Origin: Coptodactyla brooksi
Taxonomy: Eukaryota > Arthropoda > Insecta > Coleoptera > Scarabaeidae
Assembly: GCA_033557675.1 (NCBI GenBank)
Contig: JAWQRM010000226.1
Span: 1-26,146, forward strand
Direction of reading: 5' to 3'
DNA: 26,146 nucleotides
In this document: one piece after another, positions 1 through 10,600 of the stretch
How the letters are laid out: every line of letters begins with the position of its first letter
Numbering within the stretch: position 1 is the first letter of the stretch
Notes under the pieces: generated by a model
Database searches by the model: none
What the model was told of the DNA's origin: nothing
What the model saw: only the letters and a program-made list of their open reading frames with translations
Made by a program: the position numbers and the translations under genes

Positions 1-182
1 AAACAAAACTAAATACAGTATCGCACTGAAATTTGGCATGTCTGCCTAAATATGAACGGACTTCAAGGCACCATAAGGAGGTTACTTTTCACCCCACCTA
101 GTATTGTGAATGTACCATGCCTACTTTTTTATTTTCTATTACCAGTAGGTATAAAGTATTGCATTCGCAAAAAAAAATCGAT

Positions 183-206
183 GTCGAGATCTTGATGGAT
201 CTCGAC
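183..206. repeat. Short perfect hairpin
   Basis: Arms GTCGAGATC (183-191) and GATCTCGAC (198-206) are exact reverse complements around a 6-nt loop. It lies about 550 nt beyond the gene A stop codon. Function is unknown; it may be chance or a remnant of a transposable element. Confidence 0.6.
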
Positions 207-509
207 GAAGTAGACTTTTTGTAGCCTATTTATGCAAAACACACATTGACACATTTACCTCTTGTCCTATTAGACTAATCAAAATAATATTTTACGTATT
301 TCTGTTTTTTTTACGAGAACGTGGCGCTCGCTCTTCTTCTCTTAATCTAGGACCTACCCCTTTTCCACTGCGCGGGGCCGGAGCCCAGAGTTACCTTGTG
401 CAATCCAGAGTTTGTTGTCGAAAATTAATTTTATTCGTAAATTATAATTATATTTTATTTGTATTAAAGGCTTACTTGTCCTGAGGTTGCTGATCGTTTC
501 GTCACATTC

Positions 510-575
510 TAAGTATGTTCAATTTTAATTGAATAATAACCCAGCAGAGTATTATTTACATACTAAACATACTTA
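510..575. repeat. Nested inverted repeat
   Basis: TAAGTATGTT (510-519) pairs with AACATACTTA (566-575). Inside these, AATAATA (532-538) pairs with TATTATT (550-556). Two nested perfect pairs in 66 nt suggest a small foldback element or a degenerate miniature transposon. No target-site duplication is evident. Confidence 0.5.
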
Positions 576-636
576 CGTAAAGAAATAAAGATAGACCAGA
601 TCGGCGCAAGAAAGAACAAGTAAGAGAAGACTTACT

Positions 637-642
637 TTTATT
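637..642 (-). terminator. Poly(A) signal of gene A
   Basis: The plus strand reads TTTATT here, so the minus strand carries the canonical AATAAA about 115 nt downstream of the gene A stop codon (757-759). The distance suits a short 3' UTR. A second AATAAA overlaps the stop codon itself and is unlikely to serve. Confidence 0.55.
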
Positions 643-756
643 TGGTATAGTTTCTATATGTCCGAAAAGTAAATAATATACAGATAAATACTCCACATTA
701 CCAACAGTATAAAGTAATTAAAAAAATATCCACGTAGATAATTCAAATGACCACAT

Positions 757-3700
757 TTATTTGTTTCCGGACATAAGTTTGAGCAACTTTGAAAACAGTT
801 TGAGTATTTCGCCGATTTCCCTCGAGTCGGATTTCGACGTCGGCCTGTCGCCGTGGAAACTGGCCGACTTGTCCTTCATCAGGTGGTAGGTGCGCGTGCC
901 CTGGGGGGAGCCGTGCGTCGTGGCGTGTTCCGGTATGGAGTCGAAGTGCGGTTTCGTTTCTCCGCCGCAGAAGACCTCGACGCGGTCCAAATCTAACGAG
1001 TCGAAGTGCGACGCTGACGTGCTGGTCCCTTCGTTCTTCGACATCATCTTCATGAACTTGGACGCGTTCACGCTCTTCCCGCTCGACGCCACCTTGGCTT
1101 CCATCGTGGACGCGTCAGCCACCCTCTGCGTGGACCTCGGGGTGATGTAGTTCACTATGTACTCGCTCTTCGGATACTCCGGCTTCGGTCTGTGCTTTGC
1201 CGCTCTCGTCTTTTTTATTGGCACGGTTTTCTTATCTGGTACGTCTTCCTCTACTTTCTTCGCTGCGGTTTCTGGGTTCACGATTACAGTGCTCTCTCCC
1301 CTTCTGCGTTCCTTGGATTTTTCTTCCGTCGTCTTCCTCTTCTTTTCGAATAACTCCTTCCGGTCCTCTTCTTCCCCGGGCGATCTCCTTTTCGTTTTCT
1401 TTCTCGTTTTCGTTTCTGCAATGACGGCGGGAGAGTTATCGCAGATCTGCTGGACCTTTTCCCTCAGGAGTTCGTGCACGAACGCCTTCGTAGCCTTCGG
1501 TTTCTTTCCCTTTTGCTCTTTTCTCTTCTCTCCTTTTCTCTCTTCTTCCGACGACATTTGGCGCATCACTTCGGAACTTATCGATTTCGCGCCGACGACC
1601 TCGACGTTCGGCAACTTCCTCAAGAGCTGCTGAATTTTTCTCTTCCTCTTCTGTTGCTGGTCGGGAGTTAGGTTGGGTTTCGATTTGAGCAGCTTCTTCT
1701 CCAACCTCTTCCGTTGCTCCTTTACCGCTTCCATCGCGATTTGGTTTTTCTTCGGTACGTCCGTTTCCGGTTTGCTGCGGTCTTGCGGCGGCGGCTTGCG
1801 CGCCGTCTGCACGGCGCACGACTGTTCGAACTTCGAGTGCGTGCTTCCCCTCTCGAAGGTGCTGTTGTCGAACACGTCCTCTCTGTACACGTCCCAGTAG
1901 ATGTCGTGCTTTAGAGGCAGCGGGTTGCCGACCTGCACGGTCGTGTCCTTGTAGATCTCGTCCTGCTCGACGTAGTAGTACTTCAACCCTCCGGCGAGTT
2001 GCATCAGTTCGTGCTTGCTGTCGATCGAGGTCAGCGAGGAGGAGCGGAGGGTATCGACCGAGGATTTATCCGGCTTCGATTGTCTCCCGGTTAGAATCGC
2101 GTGCGCCCGCCCGTATTCCATGTACGACGTCGTCAACACGTTGACCTGGTGGACGCCGCCGTACGGCGCTTTCTTCTTGAGTTCCTCCGTTTCGTCGTCG
2201 TCGTCGTCGTCTTCTGGAATGTCAGTTTTTGAAGTGCTGCCTGACGTGCTGCCGAATATAGTCTTGTCGATGTACTCTGAAATGTCGTCGACGTCCATCA
2301 GTTTCGGCTTCGATATCTTCTTTAGGGCTTCCCGTATTTCCTTTTCCCCTTCCGACTTGGACTCCGAGGTGGTAAACGTGAGTCCGCTGTGCGACAACGA
2401 GGACGATATCAAAGCCTGCCCCTTCCTTTCCTTCTTCTCTTTCTTCTTCCTCCTTTTTTCTTCTGACTCGTTCTCCTTCGAGCTGGTCGAAGCTTTCTCC
2501 TTCGATTTGCCTTCCTCGCCGTCCGCAGACTCCTTTTGCCTTAACGCCATTTCGAAGTCACCCATCGTACATTCGCTCTTGATCGTCTTGATCTCTTCGG
2601 CTTTATGGGTGTCGTCGTTGTTCTGCGTCAGGTCCTCCAGCACCTTAACCAGAAGCTTGTGCTTGTAGAGCAATTCGAGGAATTCCGAGGAACAGTTGGG
2701 AGCGGGCGTAGTGTACTCCGTTTCCCTGCTGTCCGGTTTGATGCCGGAATTCGAGTCCTCGACGAGTACCAATTCCTGTCGGAGTTCGGCGGCCTTCTTC
2801 TTCCTCGCGTCCGCGTGGATTTCGTAGTAAGTCGTCGGCTGCTTCTTCGCCGGATCGATGTTCCTCGGCGGGGATAGCTTCCTCTCCTCCGACTTCTTCG
2901 GCGGCGGCGATTTCTTCCCGAAGTAGTTGCTCTTCTCGAGCAGCTCCAAACTGTCGACGATGCTGAGATCCTTGACTTTCGAGGGCGTCTTTTTGGCAGC
3001 CGCTTGCTTATTAGGCGGTTTAGGTTGGGACGGTTTCTGAACCTTTCGCGATTTCGGGATTTCCGGCTTTCCGGGTTTCTTCGTCTTGTCGTCTTTGGTT
3101 TTGACGTCTTTACGTTTGGGGGTCGAAGGCTTCGAGGGAACCGACGAAGTCTTCGTCGGTTCGTCAATCGGTATTATGTCGACCTTTACGTCTTTGGTCG
3201 TGTCTTGAGAATCGGCCTCCGTCGGCGTCAGCGTTGGACTTTTGACTAGCGTCGTCGGCGGCGGAGGTGACGGTGAGGAGATCGGTACATTTTCTTTAGG
3301 TTCGTCGATTTTGTGAACTCCCTGAATTGAACTGGTAGTCATTACCGGGCTGACGGTGATTGGCGGGTGACTTGGCGTTTCGACCGCGCTCACTTCCTTG
3401 ATTTGCGCTTCCAGGAGTCCCCTAATGCAGCGTAATTCGTCGGAAGATAACAGGGGGCGTTGTTCTTCTTCGGATATCGGCGAATGCGTGCACATCGTCT
3501 CCGTGTCGACGTTCTTGATTACGATTGGAGTTTCTACGACTGCGGAACAGGACTTGTCGATTAGAGGTGTCGGGTAGGCTTCGACGGTCGCGACCTCGAC
3601 GTTTCTTCGGTCGGTCGCCGTTTCGCTCACGGCATCTAGAAGCCCTGGTAACTCGATGGAGGCTGTGGACGTGGAGAAATCGTAGCAACTCGAGGACTTC

Positions 3701-4647
3701 TCGAGTCTCGGGATTACGCTTAAACTCGCCTCTTCCATTATCGACGACAGAATATCTTTGGCGACGGTCACGGCGAAGTCGTGTTCGGGATGGACTACGT
3801 CCTCGGAGATCACCGAAGATGAATCTCGCGACTGCGGAATCCTGACGCAGGGCGTCTCGTGTTCGCGCGATTTTTTCTTATTCCGCGATTTACGCTCGGT
3901 CCTCATTTCCGCGTCGATCTTCGTCTTGTGGAGGACCCTCGGGAGGATGTCGGTGACCATTTTTTCGATCTCCTTCTTCGAAATGCCCCCCGCCTTTTTG
4001 GTTTTCGGCGCGTGCCTTATCGTCGTTCCGTCGACGTGGCTGGCTTCGGTTGAGGCGTCGGCTTGTCTCCTCCTCCTTCTTATCAGGCGTATCGAAGGGA
4101 AAGACCCGCGGATCTTCTTGTAGTAGTTTTGCTGGTTGTGCAGGAATTGGACTTGGTAGTGCTGGTTAAACAAGGACTTGGGATTCTCCTTTTCCCGTTC
4201 GTAACTTGTCGACGACGTGGTGATCGTTCTCGGTGTACTACTGGAAGAAGGTTTACAAATGACCCTTTTGAGCTTCTTCTTGTGCCGTTTTTTCATCGGC
4301 GACGGCGGTGGCGAGGTTTTGGTCGTCAGAAGCCTAAATCTCGACGGTCTAAAGAATCTCGCGCTCGACGGGACGCTAACGAGTTGAACCGTTGACGTTG
4401 CGCTCCTTTCGCTGTGGTCCTGCTTCAAACCCCTTTGCGACTCTTCGTCGTCGAACTCCTTTGACTTGCTCTTCTTCATCCGCCTCACGCTGCTGACTAT
4501 CGTCGCGCTTAGGCACTTTCTTGGCGATTTCACCTTCATAGTACCGGCTTCCTTCGTTTCCTGCGGTTTGGGCGGTTTACCCGGTTTGTGCGTTTTCGGC
4601 GGTTTCTTTTCTCTCCTCCATCTAGAGCCGAAGAGTAGGGCGGACAC
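757..4647 (-). CDS. Gene A coding exon 6 (last), C-terminal 1296 residues
   Basis: The acceptor TTTCTTACAG|GTGTCC sets the start at 4647 in phase 0. About 34 in-frame codons upstream of it (4749-4648) belong to the intron. The exon encodes residues 1839-3134. It is strongly basic with Ser/Thr/Pro tracts, a KPGKPEIPKS-type Lys/Pro region, an acidic run of D and E (near plus-strand 2190-2220), and a more ordered-looking stretch around 1900-2170 that includes YGGVHQVNVLTTSYMEYGRA and GGLKYYYVEQDEIYKD. Two LC8-like peptides occur here: TTVQVG (V2742) and AVQTA (V2784). The C-terminus is EILKLFSKLLKLMSGNK, a short amphipathic helix. No known domain is recognised. The sequence looks mostly disordered. 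Confidence 0.8.
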   Translation of the reverse strand: MSALLFGSRWRREKKPPKTHKPGKPPKPQETKEAGTMKVKSPRKCLSATIVSSVRRMKKSKSKEFDDEESQRGLKQDHSERSATSTVQLVSVPSSARFFRPSRFRLLTTKTSPPPSPMKKRHKKKLKRVICKPSSSSTPRTITTSSTSYEREKENPKSLFNQHYQVQFLHNQQNYYKKIRGSFPSIRLIRRRRRQADASTEASHVDGTTIRHAPKTKKAGGISKKEIEKMVTDILPRVLHKTKIDAEMRTERKSRNKKKSREHETPCVRIPQSRDSSSVISEDVVHPEHDFAVTVAKDILSSIMEEASLSVIPRLEKSSSCYDFSTSTASIELPGLLDAVSETATDRRNVEVATVEAYPTPLIDKSCSAVVETPIVIKNVDTETMCTHSPISEEEQRPLLSSDELRCIRGLLEAQIKEVSAVETPSHPPITVSPVMTTSSIQGVHKIDEPKENVPISSPSPPPPTTLVKSPTLTPTEADSQDTTKDVKVDIIPIDEPTKTSSVPSKPSTPKRKDVKTKDDKTKKPGKPEIPKSRKVQKPSQPKPPNKQAAAKKTPSKVKDLSIVDSLELLEKSNYFGKKSPPPKKSEERKLSPPRNIDPAKKQPTTYYEIHADARKKKAAELRQELVLVEDSNSGIKPDSRETEYTTPAPNCSSEFLELLYKHKLLVKVLEDLTQNNDDTHKAEEIKTIKSECTMGDFEMALRQKESADGEEGKSKEKASTSSKENESEEKRRKKKEKKERKGQALISSSLSHSGLTFTTSESKSEGEKEIREALKKISKPKLMDVDDISEYIDKTIFGSTSGSTSKTDIPEDDDDDDETEELKKKAPYGGVHQVNVLTTSYMEYGRAHAILTGRQSKPDKSSVDTLRSSSLTSIDSKHELMQLAGGLKYYYVEQDEIYKDTTVQVGNPLPLKHDIYWDVYREDVFDNSTFERGSTHSKFEQSCAVQTARKPPPQDRSKPETDVPKKNQIAMEAVKEQRKRLEKKLLKSKPNLTPDQQQKRKRKIQQLLRKLPNVEVVGAKSISSEVMRQMSSEEERKGEKRKEQKGKKPKATKAFVHELLREKVQQICDNSPAVIAETKTRKKTKRRSPGEEEDRKELFEKKRKTTEEKSKERRRGESTVIVNPETAAKKVEEDVPDKKTVPIKKTRAAKHRPKPEYPKSEYIVNYITPRSTQRVADASTMEAKVASSGKSVNASKFMKMMSKNEGTSTSASHFDSLDLDRVEVFCGGETKPHFDSIPEHATTHGSPQGTRTYHLMKDKSASFHGDRPTSKSDSREIGEILKLFSKLLKLMSGNK

Positions 4648-7600
4648 CTGTAAGAAATCGGGTTTCAGTTGTAGCGGAGTCACGTTAAGTAGTGCAAAGT
4701 GAGCAGGAGAATAAACAATCGAGATGGAGGACACATAACAAAGTGCCAACTAAAGACAATAGTTAGCATTGAGAATGCAGTAAACAATAAATGCTAACCG
4801 TGACCCACTGAAAGGTGCTGAGGTAACAGCTCAGTCACCTTAATAATTAATATATGAGCGCTTCTAAGCGTAACATCGCTACAACTTCGTTCAGAAGGGG
4901 GCAGAGGGTACAAACCTTGTTCGACAGTGTCGTCTGGGATTTTCTCTTTTCCTCCTTTCGTCTCCTCTTTTCGTCGCCCTTCTGCATCTTCGCTTCGTCC
5001 CTCCTTTTCTTTTCGTCGTCGCATTTTCTTATCTCTTTCTCGAGCTTTTTTATCCTGGCCTTTTCGCACGCGTCGGGATCGCATTCTGCGGCAAACTTCA
5101 TCTTCGACACCTTCTTATACATCTTCTCTATGCTTCGCATATGGGCGATCGACTGCTTATCCTTCAGCTTCCTGACCTTCTCGCACCTCCGTTCCTCCTT
5201 TGCCTCCATCTTCTTCTGCTTGAGTTCCGCTCGTTCCTTGGGAGTGCGCGATTTGAGCAGGTTCTTTAGGCAGCACTCCGCATCTTGTCCGCTTTTCTTA
5301 AGCCCCTTCGTCTTCGATCTCCTCTTCCTTCCCGACGATCGTTTCCACGGCGATCCTTTCTTTCGCGGTGGCGTCCGTTTCCGCTCTGAAGTCGACGATT
5401 CCGGCGTCGACGATGACTTTGGCGTCTCGGACTGTGACGTTGGCGTCCTAGGCGTCGACGATGCGCGGTATGCGACGGTACCCTGTGCGGTCGCAGAACT
5501 CTTTGGTGGCACTTTTGAGGTCGCCTCGGTAGACTCTGGCGTGACGTGATGCTTGGTGTCGTCGCCGATGTCGTTAATTATGTCGTCTAATATTTCCCTC
5601 GACGGCGAGGTCGTTGCTGGTGTTTCTTCTTCTTCATCGCATTCGCACCCGGGGTAGACATTCTTCTCCCTGCTTGTCTTTCTCTTCGGGCGTTTGGTTG
5701 TCGCCAGTCCGGTTTGCGTCGATTTGCTTCCTCCGAGGCACTTGAAGGCCTTGCGAAGGCCAGACGGTGCGGTCAACTCCAGCTTGTTCTTGTGGTACGC
5801 TATCTTGAAATGTTCGAGGAACTCCTTCTTGCCGGCGGCCTTTAGTGTCACCTTAAAGTCGCCGCATTCGCAGTCAACCTCTTCTGTCTCCTCCAAGTCG
5901 ACTAAAACGACCTCTGGTTGGGCGTCAGGGGACGGTGGCGTCACGCCCGTTGGCAGTGGCACATCGGAGGGAATCCGGGAGACCTCCTCAATCTTCATCG
6001 GCTCCTCTTCTAGAATCTTCATCGGCTCCTCTTCCTCAATCTTTATCAGCTCCTCTTCCTCTTCCGGTGGTAGCTGTGTGGAACTCTTTTTGAATAGGGC
6101 ATCCAAGTCATCGTCATCCTCTGCGGGCGCCGTCGGGAAGGGGACCGGCGGCATCGGTTCGAAATCGCCTGGTAACGGTGGGAAATCGGGGAGCGTTTCG
6201 TATTCGGGACCCATCCGGGGTATGGATTCCGGCTTGGTCAATACTTCGGACGGTGAGGATGTGCCGTCCGAAGAGAGCGTTATGAACGACAGAGACGATT
6301 CGCTGGTTGGCATCCTGTACCTCTTTTTCTTTTTCCTCCTCTTCTTTTTCGGTTCGTCCTCTTCCTCCATCACGCTCAGTCTCCCTATGCTCGCTATCGA
6401 CATCTTCAGGAAGTCGTCCAACTCCTTCGACTCCTCTTCGCCGAGTACCTCGAAGAAGTTCTTCTCGGTCATTCCCGTCACGAGCTTCAACTCCTCCGGG
6501 CTAATCCCTACTTCGTAATTGTCCTTGGCCAGGGCTGCCAGTATCTGCTCGAATTTCGGAGGGTCCATATGGAGCTCTTCTACCGTGTCGTCGTTCATCC
6601 AGCCCAGCTCTTCTATGCACGTCTCTTTGTCTGGCAGATACATCTTCAACTGTTAGAAAGCAGAAAATAGAACGCAATGCACATTCTAGCTACGACTGGT
6701 AAGTTTTAAGACAGGTCTCGCCACCGGTTAATGCGAGGAGATAAACTTTCCTGCGCACGTGCAAATGAAGGTTTATTTTGATTTAACACCGGGAAATCGG
6801 CATCGGAGTCTTACGACCCCTTGCAAACAGCGTTCAGAGATGATGTGGTGGATCGAGTACAAGGCTATGAACACACGTCAGTGTCATTCGTAGGTGGAGA
6901 ATGCAGTAAACAATAAACGCTAACCGTGATCCACTGAAAGGTGCTGAGGTAGCAGCTCAGTCACCTCAATAATTAGTATATAAGCGGCGCTAGGTTAATA
7001 ATAGATTATTCATTATTCGTAAATTCGTAGTAGACATGTATTCAGAATTCAGTATTCATAATGTAGTCATAGTGTAACATTATATCTTCCTCATCGAAGA
7101 CAATAAAAGTGCCGCGTCAAAATCATCAACCACAGAAAAAGTAGTTTATTTCAATAAATGTCAGAGTTGATGAAATTCCAAATCCAACCTACCTAGACCA
7201 CATGACGACCTAAACAAGTAGAAATTCATGGGAACTCCCAGGCCGCTTCGCTGCAGTGAAGAAGGGGGGTTCGATTGTGATTGCGAAGTGAGGTTATCGG
7301 TATCAATCACGAACCAAAGCAACACAGTAAATGTTATGAAATCAAGATGGTACAGGTAAGTCTGAATACTGATAATCAAAATAACGAATAACAAATAACA
7401 AAACCTAGCTTCCAGCTCCGAAGAAACGATATCGAAGTCTCCGTCGGACCGTAAAATTCTCGAAATTAGTACGTAATGGTATATTCGTAGAGATTCCAAC
7501 ACTCGTACAAGGCTGACGTTGGCTTCGTTCCTGCGTCTCGACGTAAGTCGAAACTTCAGTGAGCGACTATCAAGATCCAATGACGGGAAAGGCTCAATCC

Positions 7601-10600
7601 GGACTAACGGTAAAAGACGTGATATGCCGAACGTTTCAACATTTGTGGAATTTTTCCTGTAAGCTGCTTCAAGTGTAATTTCACCTATACCTGGGCTCTG
7701 ATTCAATAGTAGGAATCGACATGCACGAATAATCGAATCACAAGCTAATGCTCTTGTTACTCTACCTTACCAGAGCACGTTGCAAAGACAGCGTTTCAAG
7801 AATTTTCCTTCCCTTATATAACCTTCTCGAAAAAAGGGAAATTGGATTTTTTGCCAACACAAAATGGTAACCAAATAAAATAACCTACAGCGAATAGAAA
7901 AATGGATAGAGAGTCTGCACTCACTAGGTCACTAGCAAAACAAACAACATGAACCGACGGCTGTGAAAGTTAGCTCGGGTAAATGCGAGGAAGGTTATTA
8001 ATACTTAAGAAAGAAAATTTCCAGCAACGCTTCCAGAAGTGGAAACACCGTTAAAGTCGGTACGTTCAGCCAGAAGGGAGATTTTTGACCTTGAAGGAGA
8101 TTCATCGCGATAGCCGATATGTACTGCGATTTCGTAATTACGAGCCCGGTTTTAAAACTTTCCAATGACGTCTCGCGTAATCCTAAGTTCTCCTGACTTA
8201 CCACAGAACTGTCTGGCTTAACTTTTACTCCGACGTTGGTAAGTAAGGGTGGCACCCCTGGAGGTTTGAGTCGCCTTTTCCAGTCGAGCATAGGAATCAG
8301 TGGGGTAATGTTTTCGCCTGGATACGGCCTTCTCAAACCGTTCCTCAGGGACATATGTCTTTTGTACGCCAAAAAGAGTCGATCCGCGTAAATGTGCGTA
8401 TTGGGGTACATTTGTTTCGGATCGATCACTCCGGTTCTCGTGACCGTCTCGAACATGCCGGTCGCGGCGTAAACTTGCACCGTGGTTTGAAAGGGAGCGT
8501 AGGGCAGGAACGGAGGGTCCGGAGTGAAGTCGACTTCCTTCATGGACTTCGAGAAGAGCTCGATCATTTCCGTCAGGGACAGTTTCCCTTCCGGGTTGAA
8601 GTAGGTCTCGGACGGCATCGTGTATATGCCCTTGTCGAACTTCTGTTGCCAAATGTACTTGCCGAAAGCGACATTGTTCTTGACCTTTTTAATACCGTGC
8701 GTGCCCTTCAGTTTTAGCATTTTGGGAATGGTGGTCAGTTTGGTTTTCACTTCTTTGAAGGCTGCGGCAAGCTCTGGAAGGTGACGGGGGTGAGCCGCCG
8801 GATTCGGATTGATAAGGGAGGAGCGCGCGATGTGACTGGATAACGATGTGTTAAGCGTTAAGATGCGTTAACGCATCGAAACGGCCGGTTCTGGACCATC
8901 CCACCTAACATTCTACCCCGCCCTCACCAAGTGCGTATATGTATTCGGTTGCCTAAGGCACAAAATGTTAGGCGGGATGGTGCAGAACCAGCGGTTCCTC
9001 ACCACTGATCAATTTTTGACAATCGCCCGACACCCGATATTCCCTCACAACGTATAGCTACCCACCTTTCTTGATGCAGATACGTACTTACTTTCTTATC
9101 AGTCTTTTCAGCGGCAACGCCCTTCGACGTTTTCGACCCATCCGAGCTCGTCTTCACGAGCACTTCGGCCGACATCGTGGTCGTCGAGATGTAATCCGGT
9201 ATCGTCGAGAGATTGCTGACGGCGGACGTTGTTTCCCAGTTCGTGGGCTGTTTCTGTTCCGGTTTCAGCTCCATCGGCGCATTCGATATATTGATGCACG
9301 TCAGGAACTTCTTTATGAAAGAGTAGACGGACGAATTCTGCCGGGTGTCGTCTTGATCGGACTCGTCGGCCTCGCTCGCGGGGTCGATTTTGGTTTTGCT
9401 CTGGGACCTGGACCGTAGCTTCTTCGCTTTCTCTCTGTCCCTTTCCGTTTGAGAAGATGTTGTCGTAGTCGAAAGCACGAAATCGCTGCGCTTGCCGGAC
9501 GAATTGACGGACTCGATCATGTTCTGTTCGGACTCGGTGATGTTTCCGATGTTGGTGTTGTAGAATATTGGGATTACTCCTGCCTGGAGTTCCGACGTTA
9601 CAGTTTCTTGCGGCACGTTTCTGCGATATTTCATCAGTTCCTTCTGCAGCATCGATTCCTCCTTGTTTATTCTTTTGGTTAGCTTATCGAGCAGCAACAG
9701 TCGCTCCCAGTAACCCCAGTCTTTCTCTATTTGTTGGAAAATGTATTCGCTCGTGATGTTTTCGACCTTGGATACTTTCGTGATTAACGATGCCAACCTG
9801 GCCACTTCTTGAGAATTGTGCGAACTGCTTTCCCCGAGAATTTCAGAGTAACTCGCCGAAGCAGTCGCGGTTGCCGACAAAGTTGCGTTCTCTTTCAGAA
9901 TTCCTTCGGTATTCATCACTACCGTTGGTTCAATCTTCCTCTTATTGTCTTCGATTTTCCCCTCCTTTCCGTTTTCACCGTCCTTAAGTTTCTTTTTTCT
10001 TCTATCCTTGCCTCTATTCTCGAGCTTTTGAGTTTCCTCTTCTTTTTTCTTATGTTTCTTCAATTCATTTTCTCGAACGGTCTTCGCGGCTTCGACGCTT
10101 TTGCTGTCACTTTTCTTAAAGAAACTAAAATTTCTTTTCGTGAATATCTTTTTCTCCTTTTCCGTGGGTCGAGACGACGGCGAGTCCGGGCCAATCGGTT
10201 TTGGTTCTTCGGCCTTCTTCTTTGGTTCCTCACCGAAAATTCTCTTCCTTTTGTGCTCTTTTGACTGATTGGATTTCTCGTTTTTTTTTGCTTTGTGTTC
10301 CCCCTCTTTATTAACGCGGCGCTTATTGTTAACGACTTTATCGCCTTCCTTGCCCTTCTGTTGCTTATAATCCGCTGGTTCCTCCTTGATAATGTCCGAG
10401 ATTTTCTTCATTTCGCCAACGTTTAAAGCCTGCGCTTTGAATGTTTCTCTGCTCTGAGGCCTATGCATATCTCGCTTTTCCCGCTTCTTCTCGCGGTCGT
10501 TCCTTTGCCTTTCTTCTTTCTTCAACTTCTCTCTCAGTTCCTTCGCGACCCTGGCTCTTTCTTCGTAATTCTCCATTTTCTTTTCTAATAAGGCGGAAGA

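Larger units (their letters stand above)
1..756. other. 3' flank of gene A, no gene seen
   Basis: This AT-rich stretch has no convincing open reading frame and no exon-like splice signals that I can support. It holds two small inverted repeats (183-206 and 510-575) and a minus-strand poly(A) signal at 642-637, all listed separately. A GC-rich patch near 370-390 stands out from its surroundings, but nothing in it can be assigned. Confidence 0.6.

Noticed and set aside
4648..4749. N-terminal 34 codons of the long minus-strand frame ending at 757, as a start of a separate gene.
   Set aside because: They precede a clear TTTCTTACAG acceptor and match the phase of the previous exon donor at 4916, so they are intron.
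7161..7706. 181-codon minus-strand frame with a hydrophobic centre, as an independent gene.
   Set aside because: It lies inside a gene A intron, has no recognised family or splice support, and its codon content looks like non-coding AT-rich sequence.
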